Source of the DNA: Dactylosporangium sucinum
GTDB lineage: Bacteria > Actinomycetota > Actinomycetes > Mycobacteriales > Micromonosporaceae
Assembly (NCBI RefSeq): GCF_014647515.1
Contig: NZ_BMPI01000004.1
Location: forward strand, 103,683-167,682
Direction of reading: 5' to 3'
Length of the DNA: 64,000 bases
Position numbers and translations under genes: made by a program
Notes under the pieces: model-generated
Database searches by the model: none
The model's input: the letters and a program-made list of their open reading frames with translations, nothing else
What the model was told of the DNA's origin: nothing
In this document: one piece after another, positions 1-7,744 of the stretch
Numbering within the stretch: the first letter of the stretch is position 1
How the letters are laid out: each line of letters starts with the position of its first letter

Positions 1-1962
1 GTCGGCAAGACCGCGATCGTCGAGGGCCTCGCCCAGCGGATCGTGGCCGGCGACGTGCCGGAGTCCCTGCGCGACAAGCGCCTGGTCAGCCTCGACCTGG
101 GCGCGATGGTGGCCGGCGCGCAGTATCGCGGGCAGTTCGAGGAGCGCCTGAAGTCCGTCCTGGAGGAGATCAAGGGCTCCAACGGCCAGGTCATCACGTT
201 CCTCGACGAGCTGCACACCGTCGTCGGCGCCGGCAAGGGCGAGGGCTCGATGGACGCCGGCAACATGCTCAAGCCGATGCTCGCCCGCGGCGAGCTGCGG
301 ATGGTCGGCGCGACCACCCTGGACGAGTATCGGGAGCACATCGAGAAGGACCCCGCCCTGGAGCGGCGGTTCCAGCCCGTGGTCGTCGGCGAGCCGTCGA
401 CCGAGGACACCATCGGCATCCTGCGCGGGCTCAAGGAGCGCTACGAGGTGCACCACGGCGTGCGGATCACCGACGCCGCGCTGGTCGCCGCCGCGTCGCT
501 CTCCGATCGGTACATCACCGACCGCTTCCTGCCGGACAAGGCCATCGACCTCGTCGACGAGGCCGCGTCGCGGCTGCGCATGGAGATCGACTCGCGGCCG
601 GTCGAGGTCGACGAGGTGGAGCGCAACGTCCGGCGCCTGGAGATCGAGGAGATGGCCCTCGCGAAGGAGCCCGACCCCGCCTCCGCCGAGCGCCTGCAGC
701 GGCTGCGGGCCGAGCTGGCCGACCGGCGCGAGCAGCTCACCGCGCTCACCGACCGCTGGCAGAACGAGAAGGCCCACATCCAGAAGATCTCCAACACCAA
801 GGAGCAGCTGGAGCAGCTGCGCGGCGAGGCCGAGCGCGCCGAGCGCGACCTCGACCTGGCCAAGGCGTCGGAGCTGCGGTATGGCGTGATTCCGCAGCTC
901 GAGCACGAGCTGGCGCAGGCCGAGCGGGAGCTCGAGGGGCTCCAGGCCGCGGGCGCCATGCTGAAGGAGGAGGTCTCCGCCGACGACATCGCGGCCGTGG
1001 TCGCGTCCTGGACGGGCATCCCGGCCGGCCGGCTCATGGAGGGCGAGACCGCGAAGCTGCTGCGCATGGAGGACTCGCTGCGCAGCCGCGTGATCGGTCA
1101 GGACCGGGCGATCCAGGCGGTGTCCGACGCGGTGCGCCGGGCGCGGGCCGGCATCTCCGACCCCGACCGGCCCACGGGCAGCTTCCTGTTCCTGGGCCCG
1201 ACCGGTGTCGGCAAGACCGAGCTGGCCAAGGCGCTCGCCGAGTTCCTCTTCGACGACGAGCGGGCCATGGTTCGCATCGACATGAGTGAGTATAGCGAGA
1301 AGCACACGGTCGCCCGGCTGGTCGGCGCGCCGCCCGGCTACGTCGGCTACGAGGAGGGCGGGCAGCTCACCGAGGCGGTCCGCCGGCGCCCCTACACCGT
1401 CGTCCTGCTCGACGAGGTCGAGAAGGCCCACCCGGACGTGTTCGACGTGCTGCTCGCGGTGCTCGACGACGGCCGGCTCACCGACGGCCAGGGCCGCACG
1501 GTCGACTTCCGCAACGCGATCCTGATCCTGACGTCCAACCTCGGCTCCGAGGTGCTGGCCGACGACCCGACGCTCAACGCCGAGCAGCGCCGCGACGCCG
1601 TGATCGCCGCGGTCCGGCAGCACTTCAAGCCGGAGTTCGTGAACCGCCTCGACGACATGGTGGTCTTCGACGCGCTGTCCCAGGAGGACCTGCGTAAGAT
1701 TGTAGAGATCCAGCTCAATGCGTTGGGCCGGCGGCTGGCCGACCGGAGGCTCGCGCTCGACGTCACGGACGCCGCGCGTGACTGGTTGGCGAGTCTTGGG
1801 TACGACTCGGTGTACGGCGCTCGCCCGCTGCGCCGCCTGGTCCAGACGTCGATCGGCGACCAGCTCGCCAAGGCGCTGCTGGGCGGGGCGATCCGCGACG
1901 GTGACCGGGTGGTCGTGGACCTGGCCGACGACAAGAAGGCGCTCTCCGTGACCGCCGGCTAG
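1..1962 (+). CDS. clpB: ATP-dependent disaggregase ClpB, C-terminal part (5' end outside window)
   Basis: Hexameric AAA+ chaperone that threads aggregated proteins through its pore together with DnaK/DnaJ/GrpE in the cytoplasm. The open frame enters the window already inside the first Walker A motif ([10 protein letters not shown]), so roughly the first 200 residues (N domain and start of NBD1) are missing; 653 residues remain. Visible in order: NBD1 Walker B (FLDELHT), a long charged coiled-coil middle domain (about fragment residues 215-320) typical of ClpB and absent from ClpA, NBD2 Walker A ([12 protein letters not shown]), Walker B ([13 protein letters not shown]), and the C-terminal small domain with YGARPLRR. 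The stop is 17 bases before the next gene, so the two are probably co-transcribed. Confidence 0.97.
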   Translation, partial: VGKTAIVEGLAQRIVAGDVPESLRDKRLVSLDLGAMVAGAQYRGQFEERLKSVLEEIKGSNGQVITFLDELHTVVGAGKGEGSMDAGNMLKPMLARGELRMVGATTLDEYREHIEKDPALERRFQPVVVGEPSTEDTIGILRGLKERYEVHHGVRITDAALVAAASLSDRYITDRFLPDKAIDLVDEAASRLRMEIDSRPVEVDEVERNVRRLEIEEMALAKEPDPASAERLQRLRAELADRREQLTALTDRWQNEKAHIQKISNTKEQLEQLRGEAERAERDLDLAKASELRYGVIPQLEHELAQAERELEGLQAAGAMLKEEVSADDIAAVVASWTGIPAGRLMEGETAKLLRMEDSLRSRVIGQDRAIQAVSDAVRRARAGISDPDRPTGSFLFLGPTGVGKTELAKALAEFLFDDERAMVRIDMSEYSEKHTVARLVGAPPGYVGYEEGGQLTEAVRRRPYTVVLLDEVEKAHPDVFDVLLAVLDDGRLTDGQGRTVDFRNAILILTSNLGSEVLADDPTLNAEQRRDAVIAAVRQHFKPEFVNRLDDMVVFDALSQEDLRKIVEIQLNALGRRLADRRLALDVTDAARDWLASLGYDSVYGARPLRRLVQTSIGDQLAKALLGGAIRDGDRVVVDLADDKKALSVTAG

Positions 1963-1979
1963 ATGGAGGTGTACTGGCG

Positions 1980-2360
1980 ATGCTGTGGAACAAGCTGCTA
2001 GGGGAACGCGGCGCGTTCCATGACGAACTGCGCCTCATCGAGGACGCCGACACGCTGGCGTTCGGTGGGGTCGGCATCGCCGGCGCACTCCTGCCGGCCA
2101 CGAAGGCCTATTTCGCGATCGAGGAGGGGCTCCGGGGGCACGCCGCCGAGCTGCGGCCGAAGCTGGAGGCCCTCCTCGACAAGGCCACCCCGGCCGGCCG
2201 CGTCTACGCGGCCGAGCTGTTGACTCACGTCGACGCGGAGGCCGGCCGGGCCGCCTGGCGCCGGCTGGCCGGCCAGCACGGGGACGTCAAGACGTTCAGC
2301 GGATGCATCATGAGCAGCACGACCGTCGGACGATATGCCGAGGAGCGGCTGCGGGATTAG
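1980..2360 (+). CDS. conserved hypothetical protein, 126 aa, downstream of clpB
   Basis: I do not recognise a family. It is a small soluble protein with several alpha-helical stretches (LRPKLEALLDKA, RVYAAELLTHVDAEAG) and no signal peptide or membrane segment. The helix-rich layout and short repeats of Ala/Leu resemble HEAT-like or helical-bundle proteins, but this is only an impression. The ATG is preceded by a GGAGGT ribosome binding site at 1965-1970, directly after the clpB stop, so it is very likely the second gene of the clpB operon. That placement suggests, but does not prove, a link with protein quality control. Confidence 0.85.
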   Translation: MLWNKLLGERGAFHDELRLIEDADTLAFGGVGIAGALLPATKAYFAIEEGLRGHAAELRPKLEALLDKATPAGRVYAAELLTHVDAEAGRAAWRRLAGQHGDVKTFSGCIMSSTTVGRYAEERLRD

Positions 2361-2407
2361 CCGGGCGTCGATACGGTGATCCTCTAAGAGTCACGGGAGG
2401 AGAACCG

Positions 2408-3055
2408 ATGTCTTTCGACGCGCCCTCGCCGGCGCCACGTGTACGACCGTCCACCGTCAGTCTCGCCGTCAACCTGCTCTTCGCCGCGGCAGCGCTGGAA
2501 CTGATCAACATCATCCTCAGCGCCGTCTACGCCGGCAAGATCGCCGACGCGTCGAGGAAGGCGCTGGAGGGGACCAGCCAGGCCAACAGCAACCCGACCC
2601 TGTCGACCGTGATCGGCGTGGTCGTGGGGCTGATCATCCTCGTGCTGCTCGTGGTCCTGGCCATCTACGTGGGCAAGGGCAAGCAGATCGCCCGGATTCT
2701 CACCTGGGTGCTGGGCGGTCTGGCGCTGTGCTGCACGATCGGCACGTTCGGCCTTTCGGCCCTCGGTGAGGCGGGCTGGAACGAGGCCCGCAAGAACGAC
2801 CCCGACCTGCCGACGTGGCAGGAGTACAACAAGGCGCTCTACGCGGACGTCCCGGGCTGGTACCAGCCGGTCACGACGATCGTCAGCATCCTGATGGTGG
2901 TCGCGATCCTCGTGGCGATCATCCTGCTCGCGCTGCCCGCCTCGCACCCGTACTTCCGGGCGCCGCAGCAGGAGTGGGAGCCACCGGTTCCCGGCACCCC
3001 GGGCGGCGACGACCTGCCCCCGCCCCCGCCCCCGCCGGCCGGCCCGGCACCCTGA
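2408..3055 (+). CDS. four-helix membrane protein with proline-rich tail
   Basis: 215-residue membrane protein of unknown function. About four hydrophobic segments are visible: residues 17-38 (VSLAVNLLFAAAALELI region), 67-89 (GVVVGLIILVLLVVLAIYV), about 95-116 (TWVLGGLALCCTIGTFGL), and about 160-183 (IVSILMVVAILVAIILLAL). The C-terminus is a cytoplasmic-type tail rich in proline with a run of seven prolines. I chose ATG 2408 because a GGGAGGAG ribosome binding site sits 5-6 bases upstream; a longer in-frame extension from 2303 overlaps the previous gene and lacks such a site. Such Pro-tailed small membrane proteins are common in actinomycetes; no function is assigned. Confidence 0.85.
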   Translation: MSFDAPSPAPRVRPSTVSLAVNLLFAAAALELINIILSAVYAGKIADASRKALEGTSQANSNPTLSTVIGVVVGLIILVLLVVLAIYVGKGKQIARILTWVLGGLALCCTIGTFGLSALGEAGWNEARKNDPDLPTWQEYNKALYADVPGWYQPVTTIVSILMVVAILVAIILLALPASHPYFRAPQQEWEPPVPGTPGGDDLPPPPPPPAGPAP

Positions 3056-3061
3056 CGATCA

Positions 3062-3094
3062 GCGGGGTGGGCGGCCGCGAGCGGCCCACCCCGC
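3062..3094. terminator. hairpin terminator after membrane protein
   Basis: Perfect 11-base-pair stem GCGGGGTGGGC / GCCCACCCCGC with an 11-base loop, starting 6 bases after the stop codon at 3055. No U-tract follows, as is usual for terminators of GC-rich actinomycetes. Confidence 0.7.
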
Positions 3095-3115
3095 ACGCCG
3101 GCGCGCGGCAGCGGC

Positions 3116-3121
3116 TAGATT
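3116..3121 (+). promoter_or_regulatory. -10 box for leaderless transcript of the SDR gene
   Basis: TAGATT lies 6 bases before the GTG start at 3128 and no ribosome binding site is present. The spacing puts the transcription start at or next to the start codon. No convincing -35 hexamer is seen. Confidence 0.45.
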
Positions 3122-3127
3122 GCCGCG

Positions 3128-3916
3128 GTGACCGAACGGCGCATCGCACTCATCACCGGGGCCACCGCCGGCATCGGGGCCGCGTTCGCCCGCGAGCTCG
3201 CCGCCGAGGGCTATGACCTGGTCCTCGTGGCCCGCGACGAGGCCCGGCTGGGTGCCATGGCCGCCGAGCTGTCCTCCGTCGACGTGGCCGTGCTCCCCGC
3301 CGACCTGGCCACCCCGGAGGGCTGCGACACGGTCGCCGCGCGGCTCACCGATCCGGCCCGGCCGGTCGACCTGCTGGTCAACAACGCCGGGATGAGCCTC
3401 AACCGCTCCTTCCTGCGCTCGACGGTCGAGCTGGAGGAGGCCCTCCTGCGGCTCAACGTCAACGCGGTCATGCGGCTGACGCTCGCCGCGCTGCCGGTGA
3501 TGACCGAGCGGGGCCGCGGCGACATCGTGAACGTGTCGTCGGTGTCCGGCTTCGCGGCGCTGATGCCCGGCTCCACCTATCCGGCGAGCAAGGCCTGGGT
3601 CACCAACTTCAGCGTGTCGCAGGGCCAACTGGTCCGCGGGTACGGGGTGCGGGTGATGGCGCTGTGCCCGGGGTACACCCGCACCGAGTTCCACGACCGG
3701 GCCGGCATCGACGTGTCGAAGACGCCGTCCTGGATGTGGCTCGACGCCGGGGCGGTGGTCCGGGCCGGGCTGAAGGACCTGCGCAAGGGCAAGCTGGTGA
3801 GCGTGCCGGACTGGAAGTACAAGCTGGCGACGTTCGGCATGCGGCACGCGCCGCAGGGTCTGGTGCACCGGGTCTCGCGGCGCACCCGCAGCCGCATCGG
3901 CCGAGAGACGCACTGA
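3128..3916 (+). CDS. short-chain dehydrogenase/reductase (classical SDR)
   Basis: NAD(P)-dependent oxidoreductase of the classical SDR family, cytoplasmic; substrate unknown. The cofactor motif TGATAGIG is at residues 10-17, NNAG at 85-88, and the catalytic triad is Ser138 (NVSSVSG), Tyr151 and Lys155 (YPASK). The length of 262 residues is normal. Arg35 after the second beta strand (LVLVARDEARL) favours NADP(H). The C-terminal part contains LCPGYTRTEF, as in the DltE/YqjQ-like subgroup. The GTG start is supported by a -10 box 6 bases upstream, implying a leaderless message. The gene stands alone between a terminator and a long non-coding stretch. Confidence 0.93.
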   Translation: MTERRIALITGATAGIGAAFARELAAEGYDLVLVARDEARLGAMAAELSSVDVAVLPADLATPEGCDTVAARLTDPARPVDLLVNNAGMSLNRSFLRSTVELEEALLRLNVNAVMRLTLAALPVMTERGRGDIVNVSSVSGFAALMPGSTYPASKAWVTNFSVSQGQLVRGYGVRVMALCPGYTRTEFHDRAGIDVSKTPSWMWLDAGAVVRAGLKDLRKGKLVSVPDWKYKLATFGMRHAPQGLVHRVSRRTRSRIGRETH

Positions 3917-4251
3917 CCGAGCCGTCGGGGCATTGACGCATCCACCGGCCGGCGGGGAGCCTCCCCCGGTTCGGTGCGCACCCTCCTCCACCTGGGCAGG
4001 TACGTGTGGTACAGCAAGCATAGAGTTTCCTGTGTATCGAGCATGATTGTGGTCACGTCCATCTCGATGTAGAGCCAGGTGTCGATGCGCTCCCTGGCGC
4101 CGGTTGCAGGGCATCGACGGGTCGGACATTTTCGCAGGTCAACGCCGTTTCGTCGGGCGCCGGGCCGATCGGGGCAGGGTGAGATCCCGGCGCCGGGACG
4201 CGCATCGGCGCTTCCGTATCCCCTGTCACCGTCACCCCTCACGTCACTCGT

Positions 4252-4270
4252 GGTGATCGCTGCGATCACC
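4252..4270. promoter_or_regulatory. 19-base perfect palindrome, operator candidate
   Basis: GGTGATCGC, one T, then GCGATCACC. The symmetry and size fit a homodimeric regulator. The half-sites are 9 bases apart between GTGA and TCAC, so it does not match the CRP spacing of 6. It lies 94 bases before the pyrE start. Confidence 0.4.
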
Positions 4271-4352
4271 TTCGTATTCCTCCTCATCCACTTGACGGAC
4301 CTAAATTCGTGCGAGAGTGCGGGTCATCGATTCGCCGAGCGGATTTAGCGCG

Positions 4353-4358
4353 TACGCT
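4353..4358 (+). promoter_or_regulatory. -10 box for pyrE
   Basis: TACGCT followed by six bases and the ATG at 4365, with no ribosome binding site, consistent with a leaderless transcript starting at the ATG. Confidence 0.45.
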
Positions 4359-4364
4359 TCGGAC

Positions 4365-4907
4365 ATGACCGACCGTGACGACCTGCTGAAACTCGTGCGC
4401 GACCTCGCCGTGGTCAAAGGGCGGGTGACGCTGTCGTCCGGACAAGTTGCCGACTGGTACGTGGACCTTCGTCGCTTGACGCTGCACCATGCTGGTGCAC
4501 CGCTCGTGGGCCGAGTCATGCTTGATCTGGTTGACGATTGGGAGTTCGACGCCGTGGGAGGGCTGACCCTTGGCGCCGATCCGGTGGCCCTCGCGATGCT
4601 TCATGCGGCGGCCGCCCGCGGTGGACGGGCGCTCGATGCGTTCGTCGTTCGAAAGAGTGACAAGGCTCATGGTCTGCAACGCCGGGTCGAAGGGCCCGAC
4701 GTCGCCGGCCGACGCGTCCTGGCGGTGGAAGACACCTCCACGACAGGGGGAAGCGTGCTCACCGCCGTTGCGGCGCTCCGGGAGGCCGGCGCCGAAGTGG
4801 TCGGTGTGGCCGTTATCGTCGATCGTGGCGCGGAAAAGGCGGTTCGCGCCGCGGGGCTGAGCTATCGCTCAGCATTTTCGTTGGTCGACCTCGGCCAACA
4901 GGGCTGA
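4365..4907 (+). CDS. pyrE: orotate phosphoribosyltransferase
   Basis: Cytoplasmic enzyme of de novo pyrimidine synthesis, joining orotate and PRPP to give OMP. The 180-residue protein has the PRPP-binding motif VEDTSTTGGS at 121-130, the flexible catalytic loop RKSDKAHGLQRRVEG at 96-110 (KxxxKxHG pattern of PyrE), and the N-terminal LSSGQVADWYVDLR that binds orotate. Length is normal for the short bacterial type. I chose ATG 4365 rather than an upstream in-frame ATG at 4317 because homologues begin near MTDRDDLL and because the -10 box TACGCT lies 6 bases before it. It is not in a pyr operon here. Confidence 0.95.
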   Translation: MTDRDDLLKLVRDLAVVKGRVTLSSGQVADWYVDLRRLTLHHAGAPLVGRVMLDLVDDWEFDAVGGLTLGADPVALAMLHAAAARGGRALDAFVVRKSDKAHGLQRRVEGPDVAGRRVLAVEDTSTTGGSVLTAVAALREAGAEVVGVAVIVDRGAEKAVRAAGLSYRSAFSLVDLGQQG

Positions 4908-4924
4908 AAAATTGTCGATTCGGA

Positions 4925-4940
4925 CCTGCGGATATGCAGG
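4925..4940. promoter_or_regulatory. small inverted repeat before the ArsR gene
   Basis: CCTGC-GGATAT-GCAGG, 25 bases before the arsR-family start codon. ArsR/SmtB proteins usually bind such imperfect dyads at their own promoter, so this is a candidate autoregulatory operator. The arms are only 5 bases, so the call is weak. Confidence 0.35.
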
Positions 4941-4964
4941 CGGGTCGATGGTGTTGGTGGAAGG

Positions 4965-5345
4965 ATGGAAAACGTGGGAACTGCGCTGGCTGAGATGACC
5001 CTGCCCCAGATCTCGCCGCTTGCCGGCGAGCCGATTGACCGTGCCGACGCCGAGCGTCTTGCCGGCGTCCTGAAGGCGCTTGCCGATCCTGCCCGACTCC
5101 GGCTCCTGAGCCTGATCCAGTCGGCGCCCGACGGCGAGGCGTGTGTTTGTGACCTGACGGCCCCGCTCGGCCTCTCGCAGCCGACCGTGAGCCACCACCT
5201 GCGGATCCTGACCGAGGCCGGGCTGCTGGAGCGCGAGAAGCGGGGTGTGTGGGCGTTCTACCGCCTCGTGCCCTCCGCCATCGGCACCATCGCCGACCTT
5301 CTGACGCCGCCGCGCAAGCGGGCGACCAAGAAGGCCCCTCGGTAA
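4965..5345 (+). CDS. ArsR/SmtB-family metal-responsive repressor
   Basis: Winged-helix repressor, 126 residues, expected to leave DNA when thiol-binding metal ions bind. The alpha3 metal-site motif ACVCDL is at residues 59-64 (Cys60, Cys62, Asp63), as in ArsR/CadC/CmtR sensors; the recognition helix SQPTVSHHLRIL follows at 71-82 and the wing GVWAFYRL at 94-101. The C-terminus is Lys/Arg-rich. No efflux pump or arsenate reductase lies next to it; the following gene starts 4 bases after its stop and encodes an aldolase-like protein, an unusual partner. As(III) or Cd(II)/Pb(II) sensing is an inference from the CxC motif. Confidence 0.92.
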   Translation: MENVGTALAEMTLPQISPLAGEPIDRADAERLAGVLKALADPARLRLLSLIQSAPDGEACVCDLTAPLGLSQPTVSHHLRILTEAGLLEREKRGVWAFYRLVPSAIGTIADLLTPPRKRATKKAPR

Positions 5346-5349
5346 GGCT

Positions 5350-5988
5350 TTGCACTACCGAACCGGCGACCTGCGCGACCAACTGGCCCACCTCGGGCAC
5401 GCGGTCGTGCAAGCCGGGCTTGTCGTGGGCTCGGGAGGAAATCTTTCCGCTCGGGCACCATATGCCGACGAATGCTGGGTAACCGCGGCCGGGACGTGGC
5501 TCGACCGGCTCGACCGCGGTTCATTCGTTCGGGTCCGAATTACGGATGGCGCGGCCCTTGACAACGGGGCCGCGCCATCGTCGGAGCTCGGGCTCCACCT
5601 CGCCACGTATCGGGCCCGTCCCGACGTCAACGCGATCGTGCACCTCCATCCGCAGTCCGTGCTGCTGCTCGACGCCGTCGGCGCGCCGATCGTGCTCGCC
5701 ACCACGGACCACGCGTTCTACCTGCGCCGCGTCGCCACCACGCCGTTCGTCCCGCCCGGCCGCCCCGAGGTGGGCGCCCTGGCCGCCGCGGCGTGCGCCG
5801 ACGGCACCAACTGCGTCGTGCTCTCCCGCCACGGCTGCTCGGTGATCGCCGACTCGGTCGAACTCGCGCACAAGCGCGCCTTCTACCTCGAAGAGGCCGC
5901 GCAGCTGACGTACCGCGCCCTTCTCCTCGGCCGTCCGCTCGACCCCCTGCCGACCGACTGGCTGCACGCGGACAACGTCACTGCCTAG
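5350..5988 (+). CDS. class II aldolase/adducin-domain protein
   Basis: Zinc-dependent class II aldolase fold (fuculose-phosphate aldolase, ribulose-5-P epimerase, methylthioribulose-phosphate dehydratase). Seen: phosphate-binding SGGNLSAR at 28-35, SSE at 77-79 with the likely catalytic Glu79, the zinc ligands HLH at 98-100, and RHG with His161. The 212-residue length fits. The TTG start at 5350 is placed by homology, since LRDQLAHLGHAVV matches the usual N-terminus and the upstream stop of the ArsR gene leaves no room. The true substrate cannot be told; pairing with a metal sensor may mean metal-linked regulation, or simple read-through. Confidence 0.88.
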   Translation: MHYRTGDLRDQLAHLGHAVVQAGLVVGSGGNLSARAPYADECWVTAAGTWLDRLDRGSFVRVRITDGAALDNGAAPSSELGLHLATYRARPDVNAIVHLHPQSVLLLDAVGAPIVLATTDHAFYLRRVATTPFVPPGRPEVGALAAAACADGTNCVVLSRHGCSVIADSVELAHKRAFYLEEAAQLTYRALLLGRPLDPLPTDWLHADNVTA

Positions 5989-6051
5989 GTGGAGTCCGGT
6001 CGTCCTACACTCGTCCTCTTGCTGAAGAAGCGCAGGTCAGGGGAGTAGGAC

Positions 6052-7668
6052 GTGAACGCACGACGGGCAGTCATCGCCGTCGTCGCCGCGGTGGCGATCG
6101 TCGCCGGTGGTGCGGTGGCGGTACGGGCGGCGCTCGGCAGGTTCGGCGGCTGCGACGGCAGCGTCACGCTCTCCGTGGCCGCGGCGCCCGAGATCGCCCC
6201 CGCGGTGCGCACGGCCGCGTCCCGGTTCGCGGCCACCGAGCCCGAGGTCAGCGGCGAGTGCGTGCGCGTCGAGGTCAGGGCGGTCGAACCGGCCGACGTC
6301 GCCAACCAGCTCGCCGTCCGGGCCGGCGGCACGATCAACGTCGCGGCCGCCGCGGCGCCGTCGCCGGCCGGCGCCGACGTGCCGACCGTCTGGATCCCCG
6401 ACGCCTCGACCTGGATCACCCGCATGCAGGCCGTCAACCGCGAGGCGTTCGAGGCCGACGCGACCTCCGTGGCGACCAGCCCGGTCGTCGTCGCGGCCAC
6501 CGAACCGGTCGCCAAGGCGCTGGGCAGCCCGACCGTCGGCGCCCCGCAGGTCGCCGCCCTGCTGGCCCGGGTCGAAGCCAAGGAGCTGCAGGTCGCCGCG
6601 GTCGACCCGCGCCGCAGCACGGCCGGGCTGGCCGGGGCCGGCCTGCTCTACGACGCGATCGTCACCGACCCCGGGCACCTGGTCGACATGGTCCGCGCGT
6701 ACCGCTCGATCGCCGTCGCCCCCGACGCCGCGACCCTGCTCAAGGCGCCGGCCCAGCAGGTCACGCTGACCAGCGAGCAGGCCGTCCTGACCGGTGGCGA
6801 CCGCACGGCGCTGCCGCTGGAGCCCGCGGCGACGCTCGACTACCCGTTCGCGGTCGTCGCCGGCAAGCCGCGCGCCGAGGCGGCCGCCGCCGAGCTGTTC
6901 CGCACCGCGCTGCGCGCCGATCGCGAGCCCTTCGCGAAGCTCGGCTTCCGCGGTCCGGACGGCAGCACGTCGGCGGGCTTCCCGGCCGGTCGCGGCGCCG
7001 GCACCGCACCCGTCACGGTCAGGCCGCCGGTGGACCCGCAGAAGATCGCCGACGTGCTCGGCTACTGGAATGCCACCACGGCGCCGTCGCGGGTGCTCAC
7101 GCTCGTGGACGTCACCTCGTCCATGAACCGCCCGATGGCGAGCCGCGCCGGCTCCCCGTCGCGCCTGGAGGTGCTGCGCAAGACCGCGACGGAGGGCCTG
7201 GGCCTCTTCACCGACGACAGCGAGCTGGGCCTGTGGGCCTACGGCGCGGAGTACCAGCAGGTCGTCCCGCTGTCCCAGCTGAACCAGGGCCAGCGGGCCC
7301 GGCTCACGACGGCGGTGTCCGCGGCGAAGGCGACCGGCTCGGACGTGTGCGGGCTCTACGAGACGGTCCTCGCCGCGTACCGGTCGCTCAAGGAGGGCTA
7401 CAAGGAGGGCCGCTCGAACACGGTCGTCGTGTTCACCGACGGCTCGAACACCAAGCCGGGGATGAGCCTGGAGACGCTGAAGCTGGAGCTGGAGCGGGCG
7501 ACGGACCCGACCCGGCCGATCCGCGTCGTGCTGCTCGGCATCGGGCCGGACGTCCACAAGCAGGAGCTGGACGAGATCGCCGCCACCACTGGCGGCCGGG
7601 CGTTCGTGGTCACCAACCCGGACGAGATCGGCGACATCTTCCTCCAGGCGCTGATCCGTTCGTCCTGA
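6052..7668 (+). CDS. membrane-anchored substrate-binding and von Willebrand A domain protein
   Basis: 538 residues, exported: N-terminal hydrophobic segment at about 5-27 after MNARR. Next comes a periplasmic-binding-protein-like domain (about 38-310; VTLSVAAAPEIAPAVRTA) and a C-terminal VWA domain from about 345. The MIDAS loop reads DVTSSM (about 353-358), a Thr variant of DxSxS, and a later Asp is in VVVFTDGSN (about 463). It resembles actinobacterial fusions of an ABC-type solute-binding domain to VWA, which are thought to act in adhesion or complex assembly outside the cell; no ABC permease is nearby. GTG 6052 has GGGGAG upstream at 6040-6045. Confidence 0.88.
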   Translation: MNARRAVIAVVAAVAIVAGGAVAVRAALGRFGGCDGSVTLSVAAAPEIAPAVRTAASRFAATEPEVSGECVRVEVRAVEPADVANQLAVRAGGTINVAAAAAPSPAGADVPTVWIPDASTWITRMQAVNREAFEADATSVATSPVVVAATEPVAKALGSPTVGAPQVAALLARVEAKELQVAAVDPRRSTAGLAGAGLLYDAIVTDPGHLVDMVRAYRSIAVAPDAATLLKAPAQQVTLTSEQAVLTGGDRTALPLEPAATLDYPFAVVAGKPRAEAAAAELFRTALRADREPFAKLGFRGPDGSTSAGFPAGRGAGTAPVTVRPPVDPQKIADVLGYWNATTAPSRVLTLVDVTSSMNRPMASRAGSPSRLEVLRKTATEGLGLFTDDSELGLWAYGAEYQQVVPLSQLNQGQRARLTTAVSAAKATGSDVCGLYETVLAAYRSLKEGYKEGRSNTVVVFTDGSNTKPGMSLETLKLELERATDPTRPIRVVLLGIGPDVHKQELDEIAATTGGRAFVVTNPDEIGDIFLQALIRSS

Positions 7669-7702
7669 TCCACGTCATCATCCACGTCATCGGGATACGA
7701 AA

Positions 7703-7735
7703 AAGGAGCCCCCGCGAGCGAGGGCTCCTTCGACG
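7703..7735. terminator. bidirectional terminator between convergent genes
   Basis: Stem AAGGAGCCC (7703-7711) / GGGCTCCTT (7722-7730). Read on the minus strand the stem is followed by a T-run, making a classical intrinsic terminator for dedA; read on the plus strand it closes the VWA gene. Confidence 0.85.
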
Positions 7736-7744
7736 TGCGCGCGA

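Larger units (their letters stand above)
3917..4364. other. gene-free 448-base stretch upstream of pyrE
   Basis: No open frame here shows convincing start signals. It is somewhat less GC-rich than its neighbours. Visible structure: a hairpin at 4081-4118 (GTCGATG...CATCGAC with an inner CCCTG/CAGGG stem) and a 19-base palindrome at 4252-4270. One plus-strand frame (4079-4348) encodes a hydrophobic segment (SLVVIAAITFVFLLIHL) near its end but lacks a ribosome binding site. The stretch may be a long regulatory region or a small-RNA locus; nothing more can be said from sequence alone. Confidence 0.6.

Noticed and set aside
4252..4270. 19-base palindrome as a CRP site
   Set aside because: GTGA and TCAC are 9 bases apart rather than 6, so it does not fit the CRP consensus.
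4079..4348. Short plus-strand frame ending in a hydrophobic segment
   Set aside because: No ribosome binding site, Arg-rich front part without family resemblance, overlaps the pyrE promoter region; kept only as a remark in the findings.
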